Of a stretch of DNA of 64,000 nucleotides, positions 27,135 through 36,297 are shown piece by piece (the first letter of the stretch is position 1; each line of letters opens with the position of its first letter). The notes below the pieces were generated by a model. The model did not search any database. It saw only the letters and a program-made list of their open reading frames with translations, and had not been told where the DNA came from. The stretch lies in contig NZ_QPLK01000010.1 of NCBI RefSeq assembly GCF_003340565.1, positions 82,104 to 146,103 of the forward strand. The letters run 5' to 3'. Position numbers and translations under genes: made by a program. The DNA is from Rhodovulum sp. 12E13. Its GTDB lineage: Bacteria > Pseudomonadota > Alphaproteobacteria > Rhodobacterales > Rhodobacteraceae.

Positions 27135-28418
27135 ATGAACATCCTGATCCTCGGCGGCGGCGGCCGCGAGCACGCGCTGGCCTGGGCCGTCCTGCAGAAT
27201 CCGCGCTGCGACCGCCTGATCGTCGCGCCGGGCAATGCCGGGATCGCAGGCATCGCCGATTGCGCCGATCTCGACATCACCGATCCGGGCGCCGTCGTCA
27301 CCTTCGCCGAGGAGGAGAGCGTCGATTTCGTCATCATCGGCCCGGAGGCGCCGCTGGCCGCCGGCGTGGCCGACCGGCTGGCCGAGGCGGGCATCCTCGT
27401 CTTCGGCCCCTCGGCCGAAGCGGCGCGGCTCGAGGCGTCGAAGGCTTTCGCCAAGGAGGTCTGCAATGCCTGCGGGGCCCCCACGGCCCCTTATGCGCGG
27501 TTCACCGATGCCGAAGCCGCGAAGGCCCACGTGGCCGCACGGGGCGCGCCGATCGTGGTCAAGGCCGACGGGCTCGCCGCCGGCAAGGGCGTCGTGGTGG
27601 CCGAGAGCGTGGCCGAGGCCGAGGCCGCCATCGACGCGATGCTGGGCGGCGCCTTCGGGCAGGCGGGCGCCGAGGTGGTGATCGAGGCGTTCATGGCGGG
27701 CGAGGAGGCGTCGTTCTTCGTGCTCTGCGACGGCGCGCATGTCCTGCCCGTCGGCACCGCGCAGGACCACAAGCGCATCGGCGAGGGCGATACCGGCCCG
27801 AACACGGGGGGCATGGGCGCCTATTCCCCCGCGCCAGTGATGACGCCGGAGGTGGAGGCGCGGGCGCTCGACGAGATCGTGCGGCCCACCGTGGCCGAGC
27901 TGGCGCGCCGCGGCACGCCCTATCGCGGGGTGCTTTATGCCGGGCTGATGATCGAGAACGGGCGGCCGCGGCTGGTGGAATACAATGTCCGCTTCGGCGA
28001 TCCCGAATGCCAGGCGCTGATGATGCGGCTCGGGGGGCAGGCGCTCGACCTGATGCTGGCCGCGGCCGAGGGGCGCCTCGACCGCGCCCGCGTCCATTGG
28101 GCCGACGACCACGCCGTGACGGTGGTGATCGCCGCGCAGGGCTACCCCGGCGCGGTGGAGAAGGGGGCGCCCATAGGCGGGCTCGACGGGCTGCCCGAGG
28201 ACAGCTTTCACATGATGTTCCACGGGGGCACGGCTTTTGCCGAGGGGCGGATCGTGGCGGCAGGCGGTCGTGTGCTGAACGCCACCGCACGCGGCGCCAC
28301 GCTCGCGGAGGCGCGCGACCGGGCCTACGCGCTGGCCGGCGCGGTCGAGCTCCCCGGGGGCCTCATGCGCCGCGATATCGGCTGGCGGGCGCTCGGAAAG
28401 CCCTCGCACGAGGGCTGA
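27135..28418 (+). CDS. purD: Phosphoribosylamine-glycine ligase
   Basis: Second committed step of purine synthesis: joins phosphoribosylamine and glycine with ATP. 427 residues, ATP-grasp fold. MNILILGGGGREHALAWA at the N-terminus, VKADGLAAGKGVVVA (nucleotide loop), EEASFFVLCDG, and AQDHKRIGEGDTGPNTGGMGAYSP are all family hallmarks. A short hairpin (28400-28415) lies across the 3' end of the gene. Confidence 0.96.
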   Translation: MNILILGGGGREHALAWAVLQNPRCDRLIVAPGNAGIAGIADCADLDITDPGAVVTFAEEESVDFVIIGPEAPLAAGVADRLAEAGILVFGPSAEAARLEASKAFAKEVCNACGAPTAPYARFTDAEAAKAHVAARGAPIVVKADGLAAGKGVVVAESVAEAEAAIDAMLGGAFGQAGAEVVIEAFMAGEEASFFVLCDGAHVLPVGTAQDHKRIGEGDTGPNTGGMGAYSPAPVMTPEVEARALDEIVRPTVAELARRGTPYRGVLYAGLMIENGRPRLVEYNVRFGDPECQALMMRLGGQALDLMLAAAEGRLDRARVHWADDHAVTVVIAAQGYPGAVEKGAPIGGLDGLPEDSFHMMFHGGTAFAEGRIVAAGGRVLNATARGATLAEARDRAYALAGAVELPGGLMRRDIGWRALGKPSHEG

Positions 28419-28746
28419 GCCGTCCAACAAGAGGCCGGGGCATTTTTTTCGCGCCTCGCGCAGCGTGATCTCGTGTGAGCGCGGGGCGCAAGCGCGCCCC
28501 GGTCCTGAAACGAACGTGGCCGGCATCCCGTCGCATGCCCTGATTTTGCTCGGGCATCCGCAAGCGGACGCCGGCAAGTCCACGCGCATCTTCGTGATGT
28601 GCAAATTTGCACCGAGGGCACGTCCACCGTGGGCGTTTCAAGGATCTGCGCAGGGCACCAGGTGCCCCTCATCGAGAGCGGGACACGCCGCAGGCACCCG
28701 CCCCGAAGCGACAGAAATCGATACACGCAACCCAAGGAGACCGATC
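28419..28746. other. Intergenic region upstream of a secreted-protein gene
   Basis: 328 bp between purD and the 28747 gene. Contains a T7 run (28443-28449) without a stem immediately before it, and a perfect 14-bp palindrome at 28599-28612. No gene recognised. Confidence 0.6.
28599..28612. promoter_or_regulatory. Perfect 14-bp palindrome, candidate operator
   Basis: GTGCAAATTTGCAC, AT-rich in a GC-rich background, 135 bp upstream of the 28747 start. Its symmetry suggests a dimeric repressor site; the protein is unknown. Confidence 0.4.
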
Positions 28747-29166
28747 ATGACCCGCACCCTGACCCTCGCCGCCGCCGCCCTCGCCCTTGCAGCGCCGGCC
28801 TTCGCCCAGAGTGTCGCCTCGCCGGCCGACATCGTCGCCCGCCACGCCGCCGAGACCGGCCAGCAGCAGACCGTCCGCTTCATCGAGCGGGGTGGGTTCG
28901 ACGGCAGCTACACGACCTTCGGCGAAGGCTCGGCACGCATCTCGGCGCTCGAGGTCGCCCTGAAGCACGCCGAAGAGAGCGACGATCGCCAGCGTGCCGA
29001 GCACATCCGCGATCAGCTCCAGGCGTCGCGGACGGACGGAATGACCGCCTTCGTCGCAACGCGCAGCCCCAACCGCGTGTCGGCCCTCGAAGTGGCGCTC
29101 CGCCACGCCGAAGAGAGCGACGACCGTCAGCGCGCGGCGTTCCTCCGGTCGCAGCTCGCCGAGTGA
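28747..29166 (+). CDS. Secreted small protein with an internal 26-residue duplication
   Basis: A 139-residue protein with a clear signal peptide (LTLAAAALALAAPAFAQ, cleavage near residue 21). The mature part contains two copies of a helical, acidic motif, SALEVALKHAEESDDRQRAE (near residue 66) and SALEVALRHAEESDDRQRAA (near residue 113), separated by about 20 residues. ATG preceded by AAGGAGACC. No family recognised. Probably periplasmic; function unknown. Confidence 0.75.
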   Translation: MTRTLTLAAAALALAAPAFAQSVASPADIVARHAAETGQQQTVRFIERGGFDGSYTTFGEGSARISALEVALKHAEESDDRQRAEHIRDQLQASRTDGMTAFVATRSPNRVSALEVALRHAEESDDRQRAAFLRSQLAE

Positions 29167-29238
29167 GGCGGGCGCGCGACGCGGCCCGATCAGCTTCGGC
29201 ACCGAACGGCCCGTGCCATTGGCGCGGGCCGTTTGCCG

Positions 29239-29972
29239 TCAGCGGCAGGCGAGCGCGGCGGCGAAGCTCTGCCGGCCCTCGTGCGGCCCGATCTCGCGGC
29301 TCGCGAGCCGGTCGCCCTCCAGTCGCGTCGCCAGCAGTCGCGCCCAGTCGGCCGAGGCGGTGACGATCTCGGGCCCCGCGCCGCAGTCGCGGATGCCGCC
29401 CGAGATCACCTCGTCGCCGATCCGGTGGTTCGTGACGCCTTCGAGCGTGGCGACCTCGGTCAGGCCCCCGGCGGCCCAGCTCCACACGCGAAGGGTGCGG
29501 GCAAGGTGCGGCCGGTCCACATAGGCGAGGTCGGTCACGCCATCCCCGTTCAGATCGGCGACGCCCACCGGTGCAAGCCAGCGAAAGCGCTGACCGATGT
29601 GCGGCGTTGCGTGCGCCTTCACGAGCGCGCCCAGCCGGAGCGAATAGATGGCGAGCTGTGCGCCCAGCTGCGGGTCGGTCTCGACGACGATCACGTCGGC
29701 CGCGCCGTCGCCGTCGGCATCCGCGACGCGGGGGGCGATGTCTTCGAACACGTGGTCGGGTTCGAGACCCTCGCGAAGGTCGACCCGCAGCGTGCGCCCG
29801 TCGGACGTGGTCACGGCGAGCACGGCCTTCTCCCGGATCGATCCCATGATGCGATGCGGATAGGTGTCGAGCGGCACCTCGTAACGGGCGCCCACGATAC
29901 TGACGTCGGGCCCGCCGTCGGCCGCGGCGCAGCCGGCCGCGGCGAGATAGGCAAGAGCGGCGGCGAGCCGCA

Positions 29973-29973
<1 letters not shown>
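29239..29973 (-). CDS. Exported VCBS/FG-GAP-repeat protein
   Basis: A 244-residue protein with an N-terminal export signal containing a lipobox-like AAAGC (MRLAAALAYLAAAGCAAADGG). Calcium-binding beta-propeller-type repeats are visible: APRVADADGDGAADVIVVETDP and PVGVADLNGDGVTDLAYVDRP. Its ATG overlaps the stop of the ferredoxin gene (TGATG), so it is translationally coupled to it. Role unknown; probably an envelope protein. Confidence 0.78.
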
Positions 29974-30338
<365 letters not shown>

Positions 30339-30428
30339 TTAGGCGAAAGTGCGCGCGATGGCCAGAGCCGCCCCGCGCCGCGTGAGGGCGGCCCGCGGAC
30401 GCGGCCAGGCTTGCCTGCGCGGCCAGAT

Positions 30429-30443
30429 GTTCTATTTTCGTTC
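30429..30443 (+). promoter_or_regulatory. Candidate LexA (SOS) box
   Basis: GTTC-TATTTTC-GTTC exactly fits the alphaproteobacterial LexA operator GTTC-N7-GTTC known from Rhodobacter. It ends 2 bp before the ATG of the DnaE2-like OB-fold gene. One such match is expected by chance in a window of this size, so the support comes from its position. Confidence 0.6.
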
Positions 30444-30445
30444 CT

Positions 30446-30859
30446 ATGCGCGGCAGTCGCCCCGTCACCGACACCTGGGCTCCCCCGCCCGCCTGGCCCC
30501 GTCCGCCCGCGGCTGTGCCGGCCGCCCGCCTGTCCGAGCCGCCGAACGGCGCGCGCGTGACGGTGGCGGGGCTGGTGCTGGTGCGCCAGCGGCCGGGCAC
30601 CGCCAAGGGCGTGATCTTCGTCACGCTCGAGGACGAGACGGGCACGGTCAACGTGGTGGTCTGGGCCAAGGTCTACGAACGGTTCCGCCGCGCGGTGATC
30701 GCCGGGCGCCTGCTGCGCGTGACGGGCCGCATCCAGCGCGAGGGGCCGGTGCTGCATGTCGTGGCCGACGAGATCGAGGATATATCTGCCATGCTCGACC
30801 GCCTGCTCGAGCCCGATTTCCGCCCGCCGCTCTGCAAGGCCGGCGACCAGCCCGCCTGA
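30446..30859 (+). CDS. Stand-alone OB-fold protein homologous to the DnaE2 C-terminus
   Basis: 137 residues. From about residue 37 the protein (ARVTVAGLVLVRQRPGTAKGVIFVTLEDETG.VNVVVW..VYERFRR, RLLRVTGRIQREGPVLHVVA) is clearly the C-terminal tRNA_anti/OB-fold domain of the error-prone polymerase DnaE2. The polymerase domains are absent: upstream there is only a 150-bp gap to the divergent ferredoxin gene. The first 35 residues are proline-rich. There is no obvious Shine-Dalgarno and the ATG sits 2 bp after a LexA box, so the transcript may be nearly leaderless. It may be a gene remnant or a small SOS-induced accessory protein. Confidence 0.75.
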   Translation: MRGSRPVTDTWAPPPAWPRPPAAVPAARLSEPPNGARVTVAGLVLVRQRPGTAKGVIFVTLEDETGTVNVVVWAKVYERFRRAVIAGRLLRVTGRIQREGPVLHVVADEIEDISAMLDRLLEPDFRPPLCKAGDQPA

Positions 30860-31270
30860 TCGCTTCGCCCGCCCGGCGCGTCCGATCTTGCTCCGTCGGT
30901 CTCGACATTCGCACCCGCAGCGCCCGTCATCCGCCCCTGGGGCTGTCCGCCCGCCACCCACCGGCGGTGCGGGCTGCTCAGACGGATGTGCCGAGAGCCC
31001 TCGTGCGCCGCGCGGGCCGCCGCGACCAAGCTTCACCGGGAAGGGGCCGTTCCGCCGGAGTGCGGGCGGGCCGGTCATCGCGGATCCTCGCGCGCCCGAC
31101 AGGGTCGGGCGGGGTCGCGCCCATCCCGCCGCCCGCCGGCCGGCGCACCGGATCGGACCCGCACCGCCACCGAGCGCATGCCGCGCGCGCGGCCACGTCA
31201 AACCGGAGAGCCGCGATGGCTGCAGGCGACAGAGGGAATGCCCCGGTCCGGTGCTCGTGCGGCTCGCCGT
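30860..31270. other. 411-bp region without a recognisable gene
   Basis: Between the OB-fold gene and the 3' end of the 31271 gene (minus). Open frames are GC-noise. No promoter, repeat or RNA structure was recognised. Confidence 0.6.
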
Positions 31271-31723
31271 TCAGACGCCCACGTCGGGGCCGAGGCACAT
31301 CATCGGCTCGTCGGCCTCGCCGGCCTCGTAGAGCTCGGTCCCTGTCTCGCGGCCCTCGAACAGCGCGCGCAGGCCCCCGCCCTCGCGGTAGAACGTCCAG
31401 CACTGGGGCACCGGATTGTCCTCGTAGGTGAAGCAGATCTGGTCGCCCTGCGGATACCAGACTCCTTCCTTGCACTCGCCGTCGAGGAACGACCACGTCA
31501 CTTCGCGGTTCTCGCGGTATTCCTCGACCCCGTAGGCCTGACCCTGCGAGTAGAAATAGAGCGTCTTGCCCGTGGTGTAGGCCTCGAACTCCTCGGCCGT
31601 CATCGGGCTCTGGGCGGCCGTCGCGGGCGGGGCGGCGGCGGTCGCGGCCGCCGCGACGAGGGCGACGGCGAAGGCACGGGGCAGCACCGCGAGTGCGGCG
31701 GACCGGAGGGGCAGGGGGGGCAT
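31271..31723 (-). CDS. Exported protein of unknown function
   Basis: A 150-residue protein with a long signal sequence (ALVAAAATAAAPPATAAQS). The mature part, TAEEFEAYTTGKTLYFYSQGQAYGVEEYRENREV..SFLDGECKEGVWYPQGDQICFTYEDNPVPQCWTFY, is aromatic and has three cysteines. I recognise this as a widespread unnamed periplasmic family in Rhodobacterales but know no function. ATG at 31723 has AAGGAGAG upstream. Divergent from ftsY. Confidence 0.75.
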   Translation of the reverse strand: MPPLPLRSAALAVLPRAFAVALVAAAATAAAPPATAAQSPMTAEEFEAYTTGKTLYFYSQGQAYGVEEYRENREVTWSFLDGECKEGVWYPQGDQICFTYEDNPVPQCWTFYREGGGLRALFEGRETGTELYEAGEADEPMMCLGPDVGV

Positions 31724-31882
31724 GGACTCTCCTTCGTCGCTGCGCGCGCACAATGGCAGATCGTGCCCGCTCTGGCCAGCGGGACCACGGCGTGCAGGCG
31801 GGATGCGGGAAGGGGCGCGGCACCCTTCCATCCGTTCGCCGGGCGGATTAGGTGAGGTTCGAGGCAGGGTCGGGAGAGACCG

Positions 31883-33442
31883 ATGGCGTTTTTCAGGAAA
31901 CTCCGCGAGAAGATGTTCAAGTCTTCCTCGAAGCTCGACGAGGGCCTCGAGGCGATCGTGCAGGAGGGCGGCACCGAAGACGCGACGCCCCCCGAGCCGG
32001 AGACGCATCGCGAGTCCGGCCCGGAGGCATCTGCTCGCGCTGCCCCTCGCGCAGACGAGGTGGCCGGCGCGGGCCAGGCGCCCGAGCCCGACCCGGAGCC
32101 GACACCGGAGCCGGCCCCGCCCCCCGCACCGGAGCAGCCCCCCGAGCCGCAGCCAGAGCCCGAGCCGCAGCCAGAGCCCGAGCCGACGCCCGAGCCGGCG
32201 CCCGAGCCGACGCCCCAGCCCGAGCCGGCGCCCGAGCCCGAACCAGAGCCGACCCGCCCGCCCGAGCCCGCGCCGCGGGATCCACGGCCGACGCCCGAGC
32301 CGCCAGGCGCCCCGCAGCCCGCCGACCCGGTGCCCGGGCCGGCCCCGCAGGAGGTGCCGGGCAGCGATGCCCCTGCGGAGGTGCCGCAGGACACGCCGCC
32401 CGAGGAGATCCCGCAGACGCCGCAGGGCCGCCCCGGCTTTCTCGGCCGGTTGCTCGGGCGCGGCGGCAGCGCAGCCCAGCCCGAGCCGGAGGCGGGTGCG
32501 GCGGCCCCCGTCGGCGCGCGCCCGCAGCCCGACCAGCGCCCCGCGCCGATGCCCATGCCGGAGCCGGCGCCGCAGCCCGGCCGCGAGCCCGCTGGCCCCG
32601 TCGTCCGCCGGGTGCTCGACGACGACATGCTCGAAAGCCTCGAGGAGCTTCTGATCGCCACCGACATGGGCGTCGACACCGCGCTCCGCGTCGCGGCCAA
32701 CCTCGCCGAGGGGCGGATGGGCCGGCGCCTGTCGACCCGCGAGATCAAGCGGCTGCTGGCGGGCGAGATCGCCCGCATTATGGAGCCGGTCGCCCGCCCC
32801 CTGCCGCTCTACGCGAAGAAGCCGCAGGTCGTGCTCGTCGTCGGCGTCAACGGCTCGGGCAAGACGACGACCATCGGCAAGCTCGCCAGCCAGTTCCGCG
32901 CCGCCGGCAAGAACGTGGTGATCGCCGCCGGTGACACCTTCCGCGCCGCCGCCGTCGAGCAGCTCCAGGTCTGGGGCGACCGCGCCGGCGTTCCGGTGAT
33001 GACCGCACCCGAAGGCTCCGACCCTGCCAGCCTCGCCTTCGACGCGATGGCGAAGGCCGAGGCCGAGGGCGCCGACCTGCTGATGATCGACACCGCCGGC
33101 CGCCTGCAGAACCGGCAGGACCTGATGGAGGAGCTCGCCAAGATCGTCCGCGTCATTCGCAAGCGCGACGAGAGCGCGCCGCACAACACGCTCCTGGTGC
33201 TCGACGCGACCACGGGCCAGAACGCGCTGAGCCAGGTCGAGACGTTCCAGAAGCTCGCCGACGTCTCGGGCCTCGTCATGACCAAGCTCGACGGCACGGC
33301 CCGTGGCGGCGTGCTGGTGGCGCTGGCCGACAGGTTCGGCCTGCCGATCCATGCGATCGGCGTGGGCGAGCAGATCGACGACCTCGCCCCGTTCGACCCC
33401 GAGGACTTCGCCCGCGCCCTGACCGGGGCCGACGACGCCTGA
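31883..33442 (+). CDS. ftsY: Signal recognition particle receptor FtsY
   Basis: GTPase that docks SRP-ribosome complexes at the inner membrane. 519 residues. A long N-terminal Pro/Glu-rich region (many PEPEPE and PEPAPE units, about residues 65-160) is followed by the NG domain: GVNGSGKTTTIGKLA (G1), DTFRAAAVEQL, DLLMIDTAGRLQNR, VMTKLDGTARGG. The first residues MAFFRKLREKMFKSSSKLDEGL are a membrane-targeting helix. yciB follows after 61 bp. Confidence 0.95.
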   Translation: MAFFRKLREKMFKSSSKLDEGLEAIVQEGGTEDATPPEPETHRESGPEASARAAPRADEVAGAGQAPEPDPEPTPEPAPPPAPEQPPEPQPEPEPQPEPEPTPEPAPEPTPQPEPAPEPEPEPTRPPEPAPRDPRPTPEPPGAPQPADPVPGPAPQEVPGSDAPAEVPQDTPPEEIPQTPQGRPGFLGRLLGRGGSAAQPEPEAGAAAPVGARPQPDQRPAPMPMPEPAPQPGREPAGPVVRRVLDDDMLESLEELLIATDMGVDTALRVAANLAEGRMGRRLSTREIKRLLAGEIARIMEPVARPLPLYAKKPQVVLVVGVNGSGKTTTIGKLASQFRAAGKNVVIAAGDTFRAAAVEQLQVWGDRAGVPVMTAPEGSDPASLAFDAMAKAEAEGADLLMIDTAGRLQNRQDLMEELAKIVRVIRKRDESAPHNTLLVLDATTGQNALSQVETFQKLADVSGLVMTKLDGTARGGVLVALADRFGLPIHAIGVGEQIDDLAPFDPEDFARALTGADDA

Positions 33443-33503
33443 GCCCACGCTTGACAGCCGGTGCCCGCGCGCGCACCTCCCCCCGAAGCCGAGAGGAGCG
33501 CCC

Positions 33504-34166
33504 ATGACCGACGAGCCCCGACCCGACCGGGCGCCTGCCCGCTCACCGCCGCGCATCGACGACGAGCGCCGCATCAACCCCGTGCTGCGGCAGGTGCTGG
33601 AGCTGGGGCCCCCGCTCGCCTTCTTCGTCGCCTATCTGTGGCTGCGCGAAGAGACCTTCACGATCGGGGGCACCGATTACGACGGGTTCATCATCGCCGC
33701 TGCCGGCTTCGTGCCGCTGCTGCTGCTCACCATGGGCATCCTGTGGAAGCTGACCGGCCGCCTCTCGCGGCTGCAGGCGGTGACGGGGGTGCTGGTCGTC
33801 GTGTTCGGCGGTCTGACCGTGTGGTTCAACGACGAGACGTTCTTCAAGATGAAGACGACCATCGTCTATGGCCTGTTCGCCGGGGTGCTCGGGCTTGGCC
33901 TGCTGCGCGGCCAGTCATGGCTCGCCTGGGTGCTGGGCGAGTTCATGCCGATGGCGCAGGAGGGCTGGATGAAGCTGACGCGCCGCCTGACGCTCGGCTT
34001 CGGCGTGCTGGCGGTCGCCAACGAGATCGTCTGGCGCACCATGTCGACCGACGCCTGGGTCAAGATCGAGACTTTCGTGTTCCCGCTCGTGCTGTTCCTG
34101 TGGCTCTGGGTCTCGATCATCTCGCTGCAGAAATACGTCGAGACCGACGACGACCGCCCCGCCTGA
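33504..34166 (+). CDS. yciB: Inner membrane-spanning protein YciB
   Basis: A 220-residue protein with about five or six hydrophobic segments, of the intracellular septation protein A (YciB/IspZ) family. LELGPPLAFFVAYLW, KMKTTIVYGLFAGVLGLGLLRGQS, GWMKLTRRLTLGFGVLAVANEIVWRTMST and WVSIISLQKY are characteristic. Involved in envelope maintenance in enterics; precise role unknown. Follows ftsY, a common order in alphaproteobacteria. Confidence 0.92.
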   Translation: MTDEPRPDRAPARSPPRIDDERRINPVLRQVLELGPPLAFFVAYLWLREETFTIGGTDYDGFIIAAAGFVPLLLLTMGILWKLTGRLSRLQAVTGVLVVVFGGLTVWFNDETFFKMKTTIVYGLFAGVLGLGLLRGQSWLAWVLGEFMPMAQEGWMKLTRRLTLGFGVLAVANEIVWRTMSTDAWVKIETFVFPLVLFLWLWVSIISLQKYVETDDDRPA

Positions 34167-34200
34167 CGACCCCGGATCGAAGAATGAGGAGACGCCACCC

Positions 34201-34443
34201 ATGTCGGACGCCCCGATCGTTGCGCAAAAGGCCCCGTTCCCCGTCGAGGTGGAGGCGGGCAAGACCTATTTCTGGTGCTCGTGCGGGCGCTCGGCCCGGC
34301 AGCCCTTCTGCGACGGCAGCCACAAGGGGACGGGCCTCGCCCCGCTGAGATACGAGGCCGCGGAAGACGGGCGGCTGTTCTTCTGCGGCTGCAAGGCCAC
34401 CGCCGGCCAGCCGCTCTGCGACGGCAGCCACAACCGGCTCTGA
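34201..34443 (+). CDS. CDGSH iron-sulfur domain protein (two sites)
   Basis: An 80-residue protein with two CDGSH motifs: CSCGRSARQPFCDGSH and CGCKATAGQPLCDGSH, each supplying three Cys and one His to a [2Fe-2S] cluster. A compact tandem-CDGSH protein of this kind is expected to carry redox-active, labile clusters. Directly behind yciB (34 bp), with GAGGAG upstream of the ATG. Confidence 0.92.
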   Translation: MSDAPIVAQKAPFPVEVEAGKTYFWCSCGRSARQPFCDGSHKGTGLAPLRYEAAEDGRLFFCGCKATAGQPLCDGSHNRL

Positions 34444-34484
34444 AGGCGGCACGGCGGCGCGCTGCCTGCGCCGCGCGCCCGCGC

Positions 34485-35195
34485 TCAGCGCTGCCCGAAC
34501 AGGATCTTCTGCGCCTCGCGGTCGGTCGAGGAGGCGTCGTTGCGCATCTCCTCGGCCACGGCGCGGCCCGCCTTGACGCCCGGCCGCGCCCCCACGGCGT
34601 CGAGCCACCGCTTGAGGTTCGGCTTGTCGTCCAGCGTCTGCTCCTGCCGCTCCCACCCGCTGGCCCAGGGCCAGATCGCCATGTCCGCGATCGAGAAGAA
34701 GTCGCCCGCCACGAACTCCCGGTCGGCCAGCCGCTTGTCGAGCACGCGGTAGAGGCGCCCCGTCTCGTTGCGGTAGCGGTCCTTGGCGTAGGGCAGGTCC
34801 TGCGGCGGGTCCATGCTGGGGGCATACTTGAGGAAGTGGTGCGCCTGCCCCGCCATCGGCCCGACGCCGCCCATCTGCCACATCAGCCACTGGTCGACCT
34901 CGATGCGCTGCCGCTCCGTCTCGCCGTAGAACGTCCCGGTCTTCCGCGCGAGGTATTGCAGGATCGCCCCCGATTCGAAGATCGAGATCGGCGCGCCGTC
35001 GGGCCCCTCCGGATCGACGATGGCGGGCATCCGGTTGTTCGGCGCGATCTCGAGAAACGCGGGGTCGAACTGGTCGCCCTTGCCGATATTGATCAGGTGC
35101 AGCTCGTAGGGCAGCCCCATCTCCTCGAGCGCGATGGTCACCTTCCAGCCATTCGGCGTGGGCCAGTAATACAGGTCGATGGGGGCCTGGGTCAT
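34485..35195 (-). CDS. Glutathione S-transferase (YfcG / Ure2-like)
   Basis: A 236-residue GST: MTQAPIDLYYWPTPNGWKVTIALEEMGLPYELHLINIGKGDQF is the thioredoxin-like part with the YfcG/YghU-type TPNGWKV motif. NNRMPAIVD (cis-Pro) and SIFESGAILQYLARK complete the glutathione site; FFSIADMAIWPWASGW is the C-terminal domain. YfcG relatives have disulfide reductase activity; specificity here is unproven. Different subfamily from the GST at 7570. Confidence 0.9.
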   Translation of the reverse strand: MTQAPIDLYYWPTPNGWKVTIALEEMGLPYELHLINIGKGDQFDPAFLEIAPNNRMPAIVDPEGPDGAPISIFESGAILQYLARKTGTFYGETERQRIEVDQWLMWQMGGVGPMAGQAHHFLKYAPSMDPPQDLPYAKDRYRNETGRLYRVLDKRLADREFVAGDFFSIADMAIWPWASGWERQEQTLDDKPNLKRWLDAVGARPGVKAGRAVAEEMRNDASSTDREAQKILFGQR

Positions 35196-35222
35196 GTCGT
35201 GCGCTCCTTGCTTGGTCGCGCG

Positions 35223-36155
35223 TTACGATGCCTCTCCGGCGCCGAAGGGCAAGGGCCGGGCGATCCGCTGACCGAGGCGTGATCGGGCGGGCGCCTGCGC
35301 GACCGGCAGGAGCGGCGCGAGGCGCTCGGCCGGCAGGGCGCCCGTGAGCACCGCGCGGTAGACGTCGAAGAGCCCCGAGCGCAGGTAGACCGACCAGTGG
35401 CAGAAACGCCGGTCGGCCCGCGGAATGCGAAAGCCGAGCGCTGCGAGCGCCGCCCGGTGGCCGTCGTCGTCGATCCGCAGGTCGAGGCGGCCCGGGCCGG
35501 CGAGCGGCCCCATCCCGCGCCCGAGCGCCCGGTCGCCCCGGGCATGCGGCGCGACGAGCCATTCGAGCAGGGTGTCGAACAGTTCGTTCTCGCGGCTGGT
35601 GACGTTGACGAGATCGAGCGCGTGGCCCGCCTCCGTCGTCAGCGCATCGCCGACCCGGCCGCGCATCTCGGCCGCGGCCAGAAGCACCGCCCGGCCCATC
35701 GCGCCACGGGGCAGGTGGGGCAGGGCCGAAAGCACGACCCGCGCCCCCAGCGAATGGGCCAGCGCCTGCACCTGGCAGCCCGGTCGCAGGGCGGCGACGA
35801 GCCGGATCAGCGCGGCGAGGCCCGCGCCCGCCTCTTTCGCCCGGCCATAGGCCTGCCACAGCGTGCCGCGCGCCTCCCAGCCCACCCCGATGCAGACCGG
35901 CTCCGCCCCGCCGGCCTCGCTCAGCCCCAGCCGCCGGGGCCAGCTCACGGCCTTCCAGGAGGGGCGGGGATCGAGCGAGAGGATGTGGGTGTGGGGGTCG
36001 TGGGCGGCGATGGTGGGCGAGAACTTGTAGCCATGCACCAGCACGATCACCGGCGCCTGCGGGTGCGCCTCGGCGAGCGCGCGCGCGAGGCGAGCCCGCG
36101 TGTCGGCCGGATCGGCGAGGCCCGTCCCCTCGATGTTGACCTGACAGAGCGGCAT
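35223..36155 (-). CDS. Alpha/beta-hydrolase-fold protein
   Basis: A 310-residue protein. VIVLVHGYKFSPT (oxyanion strand and turn) and QALAHSLGARVVLSAL (nucleophile elbow AHSLG) identify an alpha/beta hydrolase; LVNVTSRENELFD may carry the acid. Related proteins in the order are annotated only as hypothetical or hydrolase. Start at 36155 (MPLCQVNIEGTG). It lies 27 bp upstream of the GST gene on the same strand. Confidence 0.75.
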   Translation of the reverse strand: MPLCQVNIEGTGLADPADTRARLARALAEAHPQAPVIVLVHGYKFSPTIAAHDPHTHILSLDPRPSWKAVSWPRRLGLSEAGGAEPVCIGVGWEARGTLWQAYGRAKEAGAGLAALIRLVAALRPGCQVQALAHSLGARVVLSALPHLPRGAMGRAVLLAAAEMRGRVGDALTTEAGHALDLVNVTSRENELFDTLLEWLVAPHARGDRALGRGMGPLAGPGRLDLRIDDDGHRAALAALGFRIPRADRRFCHWSVYLRSGLFDVYRAVLTGALPAERLAPLLPVAQAPARSRLGQRIARPLPFGAGEAS

Positions 36156-36258
36156 TGCCTGCCTCCACAACATGTTGTGGGTCGCTTAGGCCGAGTTTTC
36201 TAATTGTCGGTGACAGGGCGGTTAATCGACCGTAACGGTCCGGTGACGGTTCGGTGAC

Positions 36259-36287
36259 TGTTGACCTCGCGCCACACGGAGCGTAAG
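36259..36287 (+). promoter_or_regulatory. Candidate promoter for the metZ transcript
   Basis: TTGACC (36259-36264), a 17-bp spacer, then TAAGCG. The predicted start falls just ahead of the riboswitch at 36298. The -10 is weak. Confidence 0.4.
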
Positions 36288-36297
36288 CGCTTGGCAT

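Noticed and set aside
28400..28449. Hairpin at the purD end and T7 run as an intrinsic terminator
   Set aside because: The hairpin is inside the coding end and nearly 30 bp from the T-run, so they do not form one terminator.
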